A DNA stretch of 20,352 nt from a virus. The notes below the pieces were generated by a model. That model had not been told where the DNA came from, did not search any database, and worked only from the letters and a program-made list of their open reading frames with translations. Both the position numbers and the translations under genes were made by a program. Shown piece by piece: positions 7,435 through 14,308 of the stretch. Every line of letters begins with the position of its first letter. Within the stretch, counting starts at the first letter, position 1. The stretch spans positions 1 through 20,352 of the IMG/VR virus record IMGVR_UViG_3300029268_000168; one strand, 5' to 3'.

Positions 7435-7457
7435 ACAGATGTCGCAGTTGTATTTAA
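7434..7457 (-). promoter_or_regulatory. Promoter-like element, copy 4 (upstream of tail terminator gene)
   Basis: Minus-strand TTAAATA (7457-7451), 8 nt, then ACATCTGTG (7442-7434), in the intergenic region after the gp10-like gene. Predicted initiation near 7427 would fall inside the 5' arm of the stem-loop that follows, so transcripts started here would lack an intact hairpin while read-through mRNA would carry it. Confidence 0.6.
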
Positions 7458-7459
7458 GC

Positions 7460-7996
7460 TTAACTCTTTATCGATGCCAAAAACGTCGTGGAAAAAATAT
7501 CAAGATACCCGTAGTTCACTAGATTGCTGTTGATTTTCTCAGTCGCAGCCTCGGTGAAAGGATGCGGTTTCGTCGAGTAGATAATCACATCGGACTCGAA
7601 ATCCCTGTCGAGCTTCTCCATAGCCCATTCGCGCGGTGCCATGCCGAATCCGCCGCCTTCCTCGACTTTCCCGGCATAAGACGCAGTGAATGCCATTTGA
7701 TGAGAAAAAGGACCGTCTGCCCCGAGGGATTTGAAAGAATCCAGTAGCCAGCGGGAATAGACAGGCACCTTGCCGCTTCCGTAATAAGCCGCGGCGTTTG
7801 GGTACTTTCCTGTCGGGAAGCGGCTATCTTCGGCAGTATCGGCGAAAATCATGTCGCGGTTGGAGGTAACATCCAGGCTGATTGCCTCAGCCACGCGCGC
7901 GAGACCGTCGGAACAGGCTTTCTCTAAGGCTGCCGGGTCAGAAAGTATTGGTGCGTCGATGCGTATTTCAACGCCCTTTCCCCTTATGACCTTCAT
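7460..7996 (-). CDS. HK97 gp10-like neck / head-tail joining protein
   Basis: This 178-aa protein matches the gp10-like head-tail joining family in length, position and C-terminal signature (YSTKPHPFTEAATEKI, similar to the family's RPHPF segment). The central region has RWLLDSFKS followed by a strand with TASYAGKVEEGG, also typical. It follows the adaptor and precedes the tail terminator, as in siphovirus operons. ATG 7996 follows GAGGT, which overlaps the adaptor's stop. The stop TAA (7462-7460) is next to the fourth promoter-like element. Confidence 0.82.
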   Translation of the reverse strand: MKVIRGKGVEIRIDAPILSDPAALEKACSDGLARVAEAISLDVTSNRDMIFADTAEDSRFPTGKYPNAAAYYGSGKVPVYSRWLLDSFKSLGADGPFSHQMAFTASYAGKVEEGGGFGMAPREWAMEKLDRDFESDVIIYSTKPHPFTEAATEKINSNLVNYGYLDIFSTTFLASIKS

Positions 7997-7998
7997 GT

Positions 7999-9309
7999 CT
8001 ACAACCTCATGAGAACCATTTTCCTGCCGATGGTGTCATAAAACGCTTCGATGTCGCGCTGCATATTCGCCAGGTTCGACGAAGTGAACTCCAGTGGTGA
8101 TGGACTTCCCATTAGGGTACTCTGGAATACAGTACGCGCGGCTATCCTGGTGGCAAGTTCCTGCACCGTGGCGGGTGGCTCTGCGTATCCATAAGCATAC
8201 ACTGCGGTGGCGATTAAGGGGTTGCGCTTGAGCTGTGCCACGGTATCCTTCAGGATGATGGTTCCGCTGTCAGCGCGGAGAAGATAGTCAGCAGCGGCTA
8301 TTACGACGCCCTGTGTGCAATACTGATAATCAGCAGTGATTGCACCGGTTGGAGCCGCCAGGAATGTAATGACGCCCGTGGTGTAGTTTATGGTGTAGTT
8401 TGTGACCTGGGCGCCTGCAACGTAGATTATCTCGCTTCCATAGACAACTGGATTGTAGTCAAGCGTGAAATCCAGGACAACACCTGCTCCGGTCCCGACC
8501 GCTTCGGAAGACACCGAGGTGGGCTGGGCGTTGATTATGAGCTGGGAAACCGAGGTGATGGGATAATTCGCAAGCTGTATCGTCCGGCTGATAAGTGGAG
8601 TGGTAGTGTTGGGCTTATAGGGCTGGACTGCCTCGTCGAAGGTTCCCAATCCGTATGCGCGGATGTCCGTGTTTATCGGGTCATAGCTGTCAATGAATTC
8701 GGTGACTGTCTGCGGCTGATAGAATGACCTGCCGGTCTTGCGGTTTATCTCGTCCTCCGCGCGCCTGATTGCGGCGACCACACGGGAGTTTACAACAGTC
8801 GAGTCTGCCCAGTAATCGGCAGTGACCGCGCCGGTGGTGTTTGCTGCGAATGTGATGATGCCTGTGTCGTAGTCGATGGTGTAGTCGACGTTCCTTTTCT
8901 TGGCAGTTCCTGCGACATAAACCACCTCAGTGTCGGCAATCATTTTCGGGTCGGCGACTGCGTTGCAGATTTTCTCCGCGCTGAGGGTGTCGACCGCCTC
9001 TCCGACAATGGTGCGATAGCGGTTGAGATAGGAAGCTACCTGCCTAGGCGTGGTGTAGTTGGTGTCTGAAGCGGTGCCGGTGTAAGGAATAGGAGATGAG
9101 TAATCGGAATAGACCGCATTCGTCGAGTCGTACCAGCGGACCTTAGCCCACGAGGTAGCAGTTCCGGCGGTGTCGATGTATTTGGTGGTGCGGATATTTG
9201 ATATTGTCGCAATCAACGAGTAGGTTCCGTATTTCGAGGATGCACGATAGACGAGCGTCTGGTCATACGTTGCGTCCGGGTCTGGAAGCGTCCAATTAAT
9301 TTCAGCCAT
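7999..9309 (-). CDS. Head-tail adaptor (connector) with FN3-like N-terminus and duplicated beta module
   Basis: This 436-aa protein probably binds below the portal. ATG 9309 is chosen because the alternative GTG 9318 is part of its AGGTGAT ribosome binding site. Residues 1-75 look like a fibronectin type III domain (strands around YRASSKYGTYSLIATI and WAKVRWYD). The adaptor core follows: helices with PRQVASYLNRYRT and VVAAIRRAEDEINRKTGR, then a C-terminal helix bundle. Two homologous beta modules interrupt it at about residues 126-167 and 292-330, both with an I/V-YVAG start, Y-T-I-(D/N)-Y, TG(I/V)ITF and TGA(V/I)TADY. The helical part resembles gp6/gp15-type adaptors. It is much longer than simple adaptors because of these insertions. 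Confidence 0.78.
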   Translation of the reverse strand: MAEINWTLPDPDATYDQTLVYRASSKYGTYSLIATISNIRTTKYIDTAGTATSWAKVRWYDSTNAVYSDYSSPIPYTGTASDTNYTTPRQVASYLNRYRTIVGEAVDTLSAEKICNAVADPKMIADTEVVYVAGTAKKRNVDYTIDYDTGIITFAANTTGAVTADYWADSTVVNSRVVAAIRRAEDEINRKTGRSFYQPQTVTEFIDSYDPINTDIRAYGLGTFDEAVQPYKPNTTTPLISRTIQLANYPITSVSQLIINAQPTSVSSEAVGTGAGVVLDFTLDYNPVVYGSEIIYVAGAQVTNYTINYTTGVITFLAAPTGAITADYQYCTQGVVIAAADYLLRADSGTIILKDTVAQLKRNPLIATAVYAYGYAEPPATVQELATRIAARTVFQSTLMGSPSPLEFTSSNLANMQRDIEAFYDTIGRKMVLMRL

Positions 9310-9318
9310 GAAAATCAC

Positions 9319-9735
9319 CTAGTTCATTTTCGCATCGGGCGAAGTTGAAGACACAGATGTCTTCGGTGCATTTAAGCCTATCGCCGCGCCTGGAGCGGAA
9401 GAGGATAATCTTGCGTCCGGAGCCGGAGGCGCGTTCACCGTGATAATCGGGGAAAACGTGTAGACAAACGCCGATGCACTTGGTTTGTCATTTACCGCGA
9501 CCGAGATGGACGGAATCGCACCGTGCACGACGGAGAGTGGAGCCGAACTGCTCACAAACACGCCTGGGCTGGAAACTCCTATCGCAGCTATGGGTGCGCC
9601 AGTGGTTATTCCAACCGAAGGCGCGTTCTGATTGACATACAGCCCGGGGAATGCCCGGTCATAATACACCAGATAGACACACTGCGTGCCGAGCTGTGAG
9701 CAGGTCACGCCGAGCTGGTTGTATCCGAGCTGCAT
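9319..9735 (-). CDS. Ala/Ser/Pro-rich repetitive protein (138 aa), function unknown
   Basis: This 138-aa protein starts at ATG 9735, 6 nt after GGAGTG; a GTG at 9744 would overlap the upstream stop. After an N-terminal 30 residues with two Cys (VTCSQLGTQCVYL), the body is a string of short units ending in S/N-A/S-P, such as NAPSVGI, GAPIAAIGV, SAPLSVV and SAPGAAIGL. This pattern suggests an extended beta-solenoid or linker rather than an enzyme. It sits just before the connector gene, and its last codons contain the third copy of the promoter-like element. No signal peptide. Possibly a minor virion protein. Confidence 0.65.
   Translation of the reverse strand: MQLGYNQLGVTCSQLGTQCVYLVYYDRAFPGLYVNQNAPSVGITTGAPIAAIGVSSPGVFVSSSAPLSVVHGAIPSISVAVNDKPSASAFVYTFSPIITVNAPPAPDARLSSSAPGAAIGLNAPKTSVSSTSPDAKMN
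9352..9375 (-). promoter_or_regulatory. Promoter-like element, copy 3 (upstream of adaptor gene)
   Basis: Minus-strand TTAAATG (9375-9369), 8 nt, then ACATCTGTG (9360-9352). This is the only copy with G in the last TATA position. It lies in the 3' codons of the 138-aa gene. Predicted initiation near 9345 would give a leader of about 36 nt before ATG 9309, with AGGTGAT as ribosome binding site. Confidence 0.55.
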
Positions 9736-9740
9736 CTGTT

Positions 9741-9941
9741 TCACTCCGGCGGGTCTGGCGCGGGTTCAGGCGCAGGGAAGAGATTTCCAACGTTGAGCGC
9801 AAGTGCGCATGTTGGGCAAATATCTACTCTCTTGTCCTTCCTTGGCTGGTCTTCCTCAAACTTCTGCACGAGGACTTTGTAGCGCGTTCCCGTTATCAGC
9901 TCATTGCAAACGTCGCAGGTATATGTCTTTGTTTCCGCCAT
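9741..9941 (-). CDS. Zinc-ribbon small protein (66 aa)
   Basis: This 66-aa protein has two CX2C pairs, Cys9/Cys12 (YTCDVC) and Cys42/Cys45 (DICPTC), a classic zinc-ribbon layout. Between them is a beta-hairpin-like, Lys-rich stretch, and the end is Pro-rich (APEPAPDPPE). Such ribbons bind DNA, RNA or protein; the partner here is unknown. I chose ATG 9941 because GGTGAT lies just upstream; the longer TTG start at 9953 would swallow that site. The stop TGA is nested in the ribosome binding region of the next gene, indicating coupled translation. It could be a small structural or regulatory protein of the virion operon. Confidence 0.75.
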   Translation of the reverse strand: MAETKTYTCDVCNELITGTRYKVLVQKFEEDQPRKDKRVDICPTCALALNVGNLFPAPEPAPDPPE

Positions 9942-9955
9942 TTTATCACCCAAAT

Positions 9956-10057
9956 TTATGACGGCGGCATATCACCGAAGATGATGTCATCCAACCACCC
10001 GAGCGTGGTTCATCACATAGCCGAGCATACTGCATCCTCTTGGTGTGCCGCCGTCAT
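9956..10057 (-). pseudogene. 34-codon frame interrupted by TGA TGA, bounded by a 13-bp inverted repeat
   Basis: A frame begins at ATG 10057, overlapping the upstream stop as ATGA. It reads 14 codons, meets two consecutive TGA codons, continues for 17 codons (including WLDDIIFGDMPPS) and ends at TAA 9958-9956. The second half looks like the C-terminus of a small phage protein. The halves are in the same frame. It may be a decayed small gene, a stop-codon readthrough gene, or a coincidence in a spacer. Confidence 0.3.
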
Positions 10058-10058
10058 A
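9957..10058. repeat. 13-bp perfect inverted repeat around the interrupted frame
   Basis: The arms TATGACGGCGGCA (9957-9969) and TGCCGCCGTCATA (10046-10058) are exact reverse complements separated by 76 nt. One arm holds the small frame's start codon and the 475-aa gene's stop; the other holds the frame's stop. No U-tract follows, so it is not a simple terminator. Confidence 0.6.
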
Positions 10059-11481
10059 TCAAACTTACCCTCAAATACTGCCCTATCGCATCTCCGATGT
10101 CACCGTTATCGGTAGTCTGCCTTCTCATCCCGCACGTTTTGATGTGCAGTCTTTGGTTTGCAAAATTGGTGACTATGTTGTGTTTTGTGTCCCTTAGGCG
10201 GAAGAAAAAGTTTCCGCTTCTTGGCTTGTAGGTTTTAGTGAGGAAAGGAAAGGTTGTCATGTCCATCTCGTTCAAATCGTATGTTGCCTGCGGAACCATC
10301 GTGCTGTCCATAGTGGGGCTGAGGCTCAATCCAGACTGACCTCTGCTCTTGCCGTGGGAATAAGCCTCTATCCTGAACGTATAATCAAAACCGCCTACCG
10401 ACAAAATCATATTTCCCTTTTTAAGAAATCCAGCCACCCTTGCCACGTCTGGGAAAGACCAAGCGTATTCCTCATTCGTTGCGACTCTTACGGTGTTGTC
10501 GTATAAGCTATTCGCTATGCTGACCACTTCCTGAAGACCTTTGGAAATGGTGTTAATCCTATAAGGAATGAATTTTTTGAGCTTGAGTGTGCTATCTCTG
10601 GCTATGTAGGTTGTTATTTTCGGGGTGAAGGGGATTACGCTTTCTATATAGACCAACCGATAGGCTCTTGGGTCGGTGTTGGTTATCCTTATCGTGTCGG
10701 TGAGGTCTTTGACGCATCCCTGCTTTAAGTCATAATCAGTCCGATTATCCCAATCACTTCCCCAGTTGAGTTCAATAGGACGTTCTGGGTCTGAGTAATC
10801 GTAGAGTTTGATGAAACCAAGGTCTGACCCTTCATCAAAAAGCATGGCGTGTCTGGTCTTGAAATACATATCCCCTCTATAACTCCCGACATTCGCAATA
10901 TTGCAATCATCTCGTGTGAAATCAACAACCATGTTCGTCGGGATGCTGTTTAACGACGAGGCTTCCCAAACAGGAACGCCTCCCGTGACCGTCAGGAATT
11001 GCCCTTCTCCGAGTGGCATAGGAAGAGGAGGAGCCTCTGGGAGCATTATCCTCATGTCTTTCAGCATATCACTTGTGAGGGCGGTTGCGTTTGCCGGAAC
11101 ATAAACCTGAACGATGTTGAGGTAATCTGCTACCTGCGTCGGCGGGGCGGGGGTGTATCTTTCAAAATACCCGTCTGTTGTGCTGTTCGGGTCGGCGGCG
11201 GTTCCGATTTGGCTTGTCCATGTGCCGTTGGTCAATCCGATTAAGTAAATCCTGTCTTGAGTGGTGGACTGCAAAAGGAGATTGACCCCTCCCTGATAAA
11301 GCGTCTGCCCTCCAAGGCGGTAGAAGCAATAACCTAACGTGACATACATACTCGTTCCAGATACGATTGCGACCCCTCCAGAAACTACGCCATGCCCCTG
11401 TATCCCGAGCTTCGCTGAGTTGTAGTCGTTCTCGTTGAAGACCTCCTTTCTTGTGCTGGAATTTGGCGCAGTGCCGACCAT
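10054..11481 (-). CDS. Putative virion structural / tail- or head-fibre protein (475 aa)
   Basis: I do not recognise a precise family. The N-terminal 150 residues (STRKEVFNENDYNSAKLGI, then Gly-rich beta strands such as VVSGGVAIVSGTSMYV) resemble the start of phage fibre or baseplate-fibre proteins. A short Pro-rich hinge (about residues 148-160) leads to a C-terminal domain of about 280 residues rich in aromatic and charged residues (YSDPERPIELNW, YKPRSGNFFFRLRD). There is no signal peptide. The start codon ATG 11481 lacks a strong ribosome binding site, so the true start may differ slightly. It lies 19 nt after the lipoprotein gene and its TGA overlaps the ATG of the small interrupted frame. 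A receptor-binding or capsid-fibre role is possible but unproven. Confidence 0.7.
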   Translation of the reverse strand: MVGTAPNSSTRKEVFNENDYNSAKLGIQGHGVVSGGVAIVSGTSMYVTLGYCFYRLGGQTLYQGGVNLLLQSTTQDRIYLIGLTNGTWTSQIGTAADPNSTTDGYFERYTPAPPTQVADYLNIVQVYVPANATALTSDMLKDMRIMLPEAPPLPMPLGEGQFLTVTGGVPVWEASSLNSIPTNMVVDFTRDDCNIANVGSYRGDMYFKTRHAMLFDEGSDLGFIKLYDYSDPERPIELNWGSDWDNRTDYDLKQGCVKDLTDTIRITNTDPRAYRLVYIESVIPFTPKITTYIARDSTLKLKKFIPYRINTISKGLQEVVSIANSLYDNTVRVATNEEYAWSFPDVARVAGFLKKGNMILSVGGFDYTFRIEAYSHGKSRGQSGLSLSPTMDSTMVPQATYDLNEMDMTTFPFLTKTYKPRSGNFFFRLRDTKHNIVTNFANQRLHIKTCGMRRQTTDNGDIGDAIGQYLRVSLI

Positions 11482-11500
11482 AAGGAACCCACTCGGATGC

Positions 11501-13099
11501 TCAACACTTGTAAGCCGAAACCGTGCCGCCCTCTGAAACGTTCAAGCACATTCTCTGTGAGGCGTTGTCATTCGCTATTACGCTAATTACGCCAGTGGAG
11601 TTTATCGTCATCAGAGTTCTGTTCAATACGATGTTCCCAATCTGATAGGTCTTGAAGACCAATTTGGGAGACACTGAGGTTGTATTGCAATTTTCAGTGT
11701 CAGTATAAATCTCCATGGAATTGCTTGTGCTCGCAGTGGTGTTCCATGCCACGGCAGTCATTCTCATGGTTGGAGAATTTCGCGTTATGTTGGTGATTGA
11801 ATTGCCTGCCGCTGTGGAGCTTACTATGCTGAGACCAGGTGTATATGACTCATTCAGAAGAGATGCCGTCGATTGTGTGATGATGCCTGAGAAAGCACCT
11901 GTCGTAGCTCCAGTCAACGCGCCTCCAGCGGCAACACCGACAAACGTTCCTGCGCCCGAACTGGTTATTGCACCGGTTGCGGTGAATGCTTGCGGAGTAA
12001 ACATGATTGACGTAAGAGCAGTAAGCGTGGATGTTGTGCGCGGTCCGCTATATGGACGAGGAGTAATGCCAGGAACAAGCTGCGCCCCCCACATTGAAAC
12101 GTTGTTTGTTCCGATATTTATGAACACGGTTTTGGTGGTGTGAGTATTTGTGAGTTCCTGAGTTACATAATATCGCTGCCATTGCCTTCCGATTACTATA
12201 GATTTGGCATCTTTGGTTTCGTTTGACGAATTTATGTTGAGAGAGATTGTTCTTTGGGTCGAGTCGTTGCCCTTCAGCCATACCGAAAAGGTCCAATTTC
12301 CAACAGTTGCGTTTGTGATTGTCTGCCTCACTGTGGCATCCGACACGTTTCCATTCACCCATTCTGCGAGAAGCGCACCTGTTGGGGCGTATGCGGTATT
12401 TGCTCCAGGAGCCGACGTGTTTCCAGTTGCAACCCAGGTAGTTCCAAATACTTCTGTCTGGAGAAGATAGTTCTGATATTGCCCGATGGATATGAATGGG
12501 CTGGAGATATAGCCGTCAATCATCACGGTTCTGCCGTCATCTAAATCAGTGGACAATCCGGTGCTTACCCCATTGTGCACCTCCAACCCAATAAATGATG
12601 CGCCATTCGCCTCAATATCATAACCTACCATACTCAAGTTGGTTTTGACCGGATTGGCGAATCCGCTCGCATATTCCTGGACATCCGCGCCGGAAGTTCC
12701 GACGTAGTTGATTGTCATGTTGGCAAGCGACGTGTTTGCCGTCCAGCCGGTTACTGTGAAACACACATATAGGAGCGGCTTATCAACGACGGTTGTGTAC
12801 GTCGTTGAGTTTCCGCTGACAGAACTCATGCTGAACCAGTTGGTGTTGTCAAGACTGCCGTAGAATGTCGCCGTAGCCGTTGCCCCGCTCCAGTTCCCGG
12901 AATAGTTCACAACGTATGCGTGCTGAGTTTGGATGGTGTTCAGCGTGAACATCTCGCAGGACGTGCTGTTGTTGGAATAAACGCCGATGCGGTATTGCTT
13001 GTCGAAAGAGCCGTTCGCGGAAGTTACGCCACTCTGCCCTAGGCAGCCAGCAATCATGATTACTGCAAGAAGCAGTATGGCAGAAATGGCATAACGCAT
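11501..13099 (-). CDS. Exported lipoprotein with carbohydrate-binding-like and fibre-like regions, rich in N-glycosylation sequons
   Basis: This 532-aa protein starts at ATG 13099 (GAGGTG 6-7 nt upstream). Residues 1-19 form a type II signal: a short basic start, a hydrophobic core, and the lipobox MIAGC with Cys19 followed by LG, a style common in archaeal lipoproteins. Next come a beta-rich domain (about 35-140) and a jelly-roll, CBM-like domain (about 205-355, with WTFSVWLKG and PRPYSGPR) of the type seen in phage fibres. Then come Ala/Gly/Thr-rich fibre repeats (about 365-410) and a beta-rich end with ENCNTT. I count about 25 N-X-S/T sequons, far more than in the capsid protein. It is probably anchored to the outer face of the host membrane, or is a virion fibre made from an exported precursor. 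Why a lipid-anchored protein sits in a structural operon is unresolved. Confidence 0.8.
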   Translation of the reverse strand: MRYAISAILLLAVIMIAGCLGQSGVTSANGSFDKQYRIGVYSNNSTSCEMFTLNTIQTQHAYVVNYSGNWSGATATATFYGSLDNTNWFSMSSVSGNSTTYTTVVDKPLLYVCFTVTGWTANTSLANMTINYVGTSGADVQEYASGFANPVKTNLSMVGYDIEANGASFIGLEVHNGVSTGLSTDLDDGRTVMIDGYISSPFISIGQYQNYLLQTEVFGTTWVATGNTSAPGANTAYAPTGALLAEWVNGNVSDATVRQTITNATVGNWTFSVWLKGNDSTQRTISLNINSSNETKDAKSIVIGRQWQRYYVTQELTNTHTTKTVFINIGTNNVSMWGAQLVPGITPRPYSGPRTTSTLTALTSIMFTPQAFTATGAITSSGAGTFVGVAAGGALTGATTGAFSGIITQSTASLLNESYTPGLSIVSSTAAGNSITNITRNSPTMRMTAVAWNTTASTSNSMEIYTDTENCNTTSVSPKLVFKTYQIGNIVLNRTLMTINSTGVISVIANDNASQRMCLNVSEGGTVSAYKC

Positions 13100-13114
13100 A
13101 ATGAACACCTCAAA

Positions 13115-13417
13115 CTACTTTTCGTCATTGTCCGGACGCAGCATCGTAAGGACGTATCCTCTTGCCGCGTCGTCACCTGTTCCGACGGTTATGGTGTAAT
13201 TGCCACCAGAAAGCGCTATGGACAGGGCTTCAATCGCACCGTTGGTCACATCGAATCCTGTTCCGCCAACAAGCGTCCCGTATGTCGCAGCGGCGAACAC
13301 GATTGTGTTCGTTGCGTCGGCAGTTGCTGGCGCCTCTATTACGAGGATGTAGTACTTGCAAAACCCAAGGGAATCGTAGACCTTCGTGAATGTGCAGTCG
13401 GTTGTTATTGCCGTCAT
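13115..13417 (-). CDS. Small beta-rich protein, paralog pair B member 2 (100 aa)
   Basis: This is a close paralog of the 95-aa neighbour: TFTKVYDS, KYYILVIEAPATAD, EALSIALSGG, YTITVGTGDDAARGYVLTM. It carries a short extra acidic C-terminus (RPDNDEK) and two cysteines (Cys8, Cys20) where its partner has one. ATG 13417 is preceded by GAGGT, which overlaps the previous stop codon. The gene precedes the lipoprotein gene by about 15 nt. Function unknown; interpreted with its three relatives as possible capsid decoration. Confidence 0.73.
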   Translation of the reverse strand: MTAITTDCTFTKVYDSLGFCKYYILVIEAPATADATNTIVFAAATYGTLVGGTGFDVTNGAIEALSIALSGGNYTITVGTGDDAARGYVLTMLRPDNDEK

Positions 13418-13427
13418 ATCAAAAACC

Positions 13428-13715
13428 TCACACTGCCATAGTCAGCACATAGCCGCGCGCCTTGTTGGTGCCGGTCCCAATCGTAATCGTGTAGGTATCG
13501 GTGGATAACGCAATCGAAAGAGCCTCGGATTTTCCCGAAGTTTCCTCTGCCGCGTGCCCGCCAACGACAGTCCCCCATACCGACTTCAGGAAAGTTATCG
13601 TGTCGCCCGAGTCCGCCGTAGCGGGAGCCTCAATCACAAGGGTGTAGTACTTGCCGAGTCCTACAGCAGGTACAACCTTGGTGAATGTGCATGATGTAGT
13701 AATTTCAGCCACCAT
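13428..13715 (-). CDS. Small beta-rich protein, paralog pair B member 1 (95 aa)
   Basis: This is the third of the four small genes. ATG 13715 overlaps nothing and has GGGGTG about 6 nt upstream; an in-frame GTG at 13724 would add three residues but removes this spacing. Strands include CTFTKV, KYYTLVIEAPATAD, EALSIALS, YTITIGTG and a final ARGYVLTM. These are shared in order with the following gene. There is weaker similarity to pair A (an initial short strand, a G-x-K strand, a central WGT and a hydrophobic end), so all four may share one fold. No export signal. Function unknown. Confidence 0.73.
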   Translation of the reverse strand: MVAEITTSCTFTKVVPAVGLGKYYTLVIEAPATADSGDTITFLKSVWGTVVGGHAAEETSGKSEALSIALSTDTYTITIGTGTNKARGYVLTMAV

Positions 13716-13716
13716 A

Positions 13717-13971
13717 TTAAACACCCCATATCCTGATGCAGTGGACAGCCGCGCCTGTCAGGTTTCCCATAGTCACAGTAAGACCGGAAAACGTTGCAGC
13801 CTCTACTCCTCCAGTTGCGTTGCAGACGTATAGCCCGTAGATGGTGGTGAAATACCCCGTAGCATCGAATGTAAAGCTGTCGTCGGTCGCACTGTCGGTC
13901 AGGATGATTATTTCCTTTATGCCCGAATTGGGCGTAAGCTGTCTCAAATCAGAGACTACAATAGCCGTCAT
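13717..13971 (-). CDS. Small beta-rich protein, paralog pair A member 2 (84 aa)
   Basis: This tandem paralog of the 83-aa neighbour keeps MTAI, DLRQ, KEIIIL, DATGYFTTI, LTVTMG and the ending CIRIWG in the same order and spacing. The most divergent part is the middle (CNATGGVEAATF against ADATGAVKIATF). ATG 13971 follows AAGGAGGT with 6 nt spacing, and the gap to the previous gene is 12 nt. The closeness of the pair indicates a fairly recent duplication followed by divergence. Function unknown; a decoration or fibre-type virion protein is plausible from position. Confidence 0.75.
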   Translation of the reverse strand: MTAIVVSDLRQLTPNSGIKEIIILTDSATDDSFTFDATGYFTTIYGLYVCNATGGVEAATFSGLTVTMGNLTGAAVHCIRIWGV

Positions 13972-13983
13972 GTGAAAACCTCC

Positions 13984-14235
13984 TTAAATTCCCCATATTC
14001 TGAGACAGTGCACTCCGGTCGAAATCGTTCCGAGCGTCACGGTAAGACTTGAGAACGTGGCTATCTTCACCGCGCCTGTTGCGTCGGCTAGATAGGTTCC
14101 CCAAATCGTAGTGAAATATCCGGTCGCATCGTAGGTATGCCCAGTTGCTGCTGCCGAACTGGTCATAATGACTATTTCCTTCACACCTGCGTTCGGTACC
14201 GCCTGTCTTAATTCGTCAACCGTTATTGCCGTCAT
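13984..14235 (-). CDS. Small beta-rich protein, paralog pair A member 1 (83 aa)
   Basis: Function unknown. This is the first of four small tandem genes after the capsid gene and terminator. The start is ATG 14235 behind GGAGGT with 7 nt spacing; an upstream TTG would overlap that site. The sequence alternates short beta-like strands and has no signal peptide, membrane segment or Cys pair. It aligns along its whole length with the next gene: shared segments include LRQ, a KEIVIMT-like strand, DATGYFTTI, SLTVTLG and a terminal RIWG. Position after the capsid protein suggests a capsid decoration or head-fibre subunit. That is an inference from location and predicted secondary structure. Confidence 0.75.
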   Translation of the reverse strand: MTAITVDELRQAVPNAGVKEIVIMTSSAAATGHTYDATGYFTTIWGTYLADATGAVKIATFSSLTVTLGTISTGVHCLRIWGI

Positions 14236-14270
14236 AATAATTACCTCCAATAGTTACCTTTTCCTTTTAT

Positions 14271-14308
14271 GAAAAAAGGAAAAAACACTGGCTTCTCTAA
14301 GCCAGTGT
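14271..14308 (-). terminator. Hairpin plus U-tract terminator after the capsid gene
   Basis: On the minus strand a perfect 10-bp stem (14308-14299 with 14294-14285) closes an AGAG loop and runs straight into TTTTTCCTTTTTTC. The stem includes the last capsid codons and its TAG stop. It resembles an intrinsic terminator; poly-U termination is also used in archaea. It probably separates abundant capsid mRNA from the downstream accessory genes, possibly with partial read-through. Confidence 0.75.
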
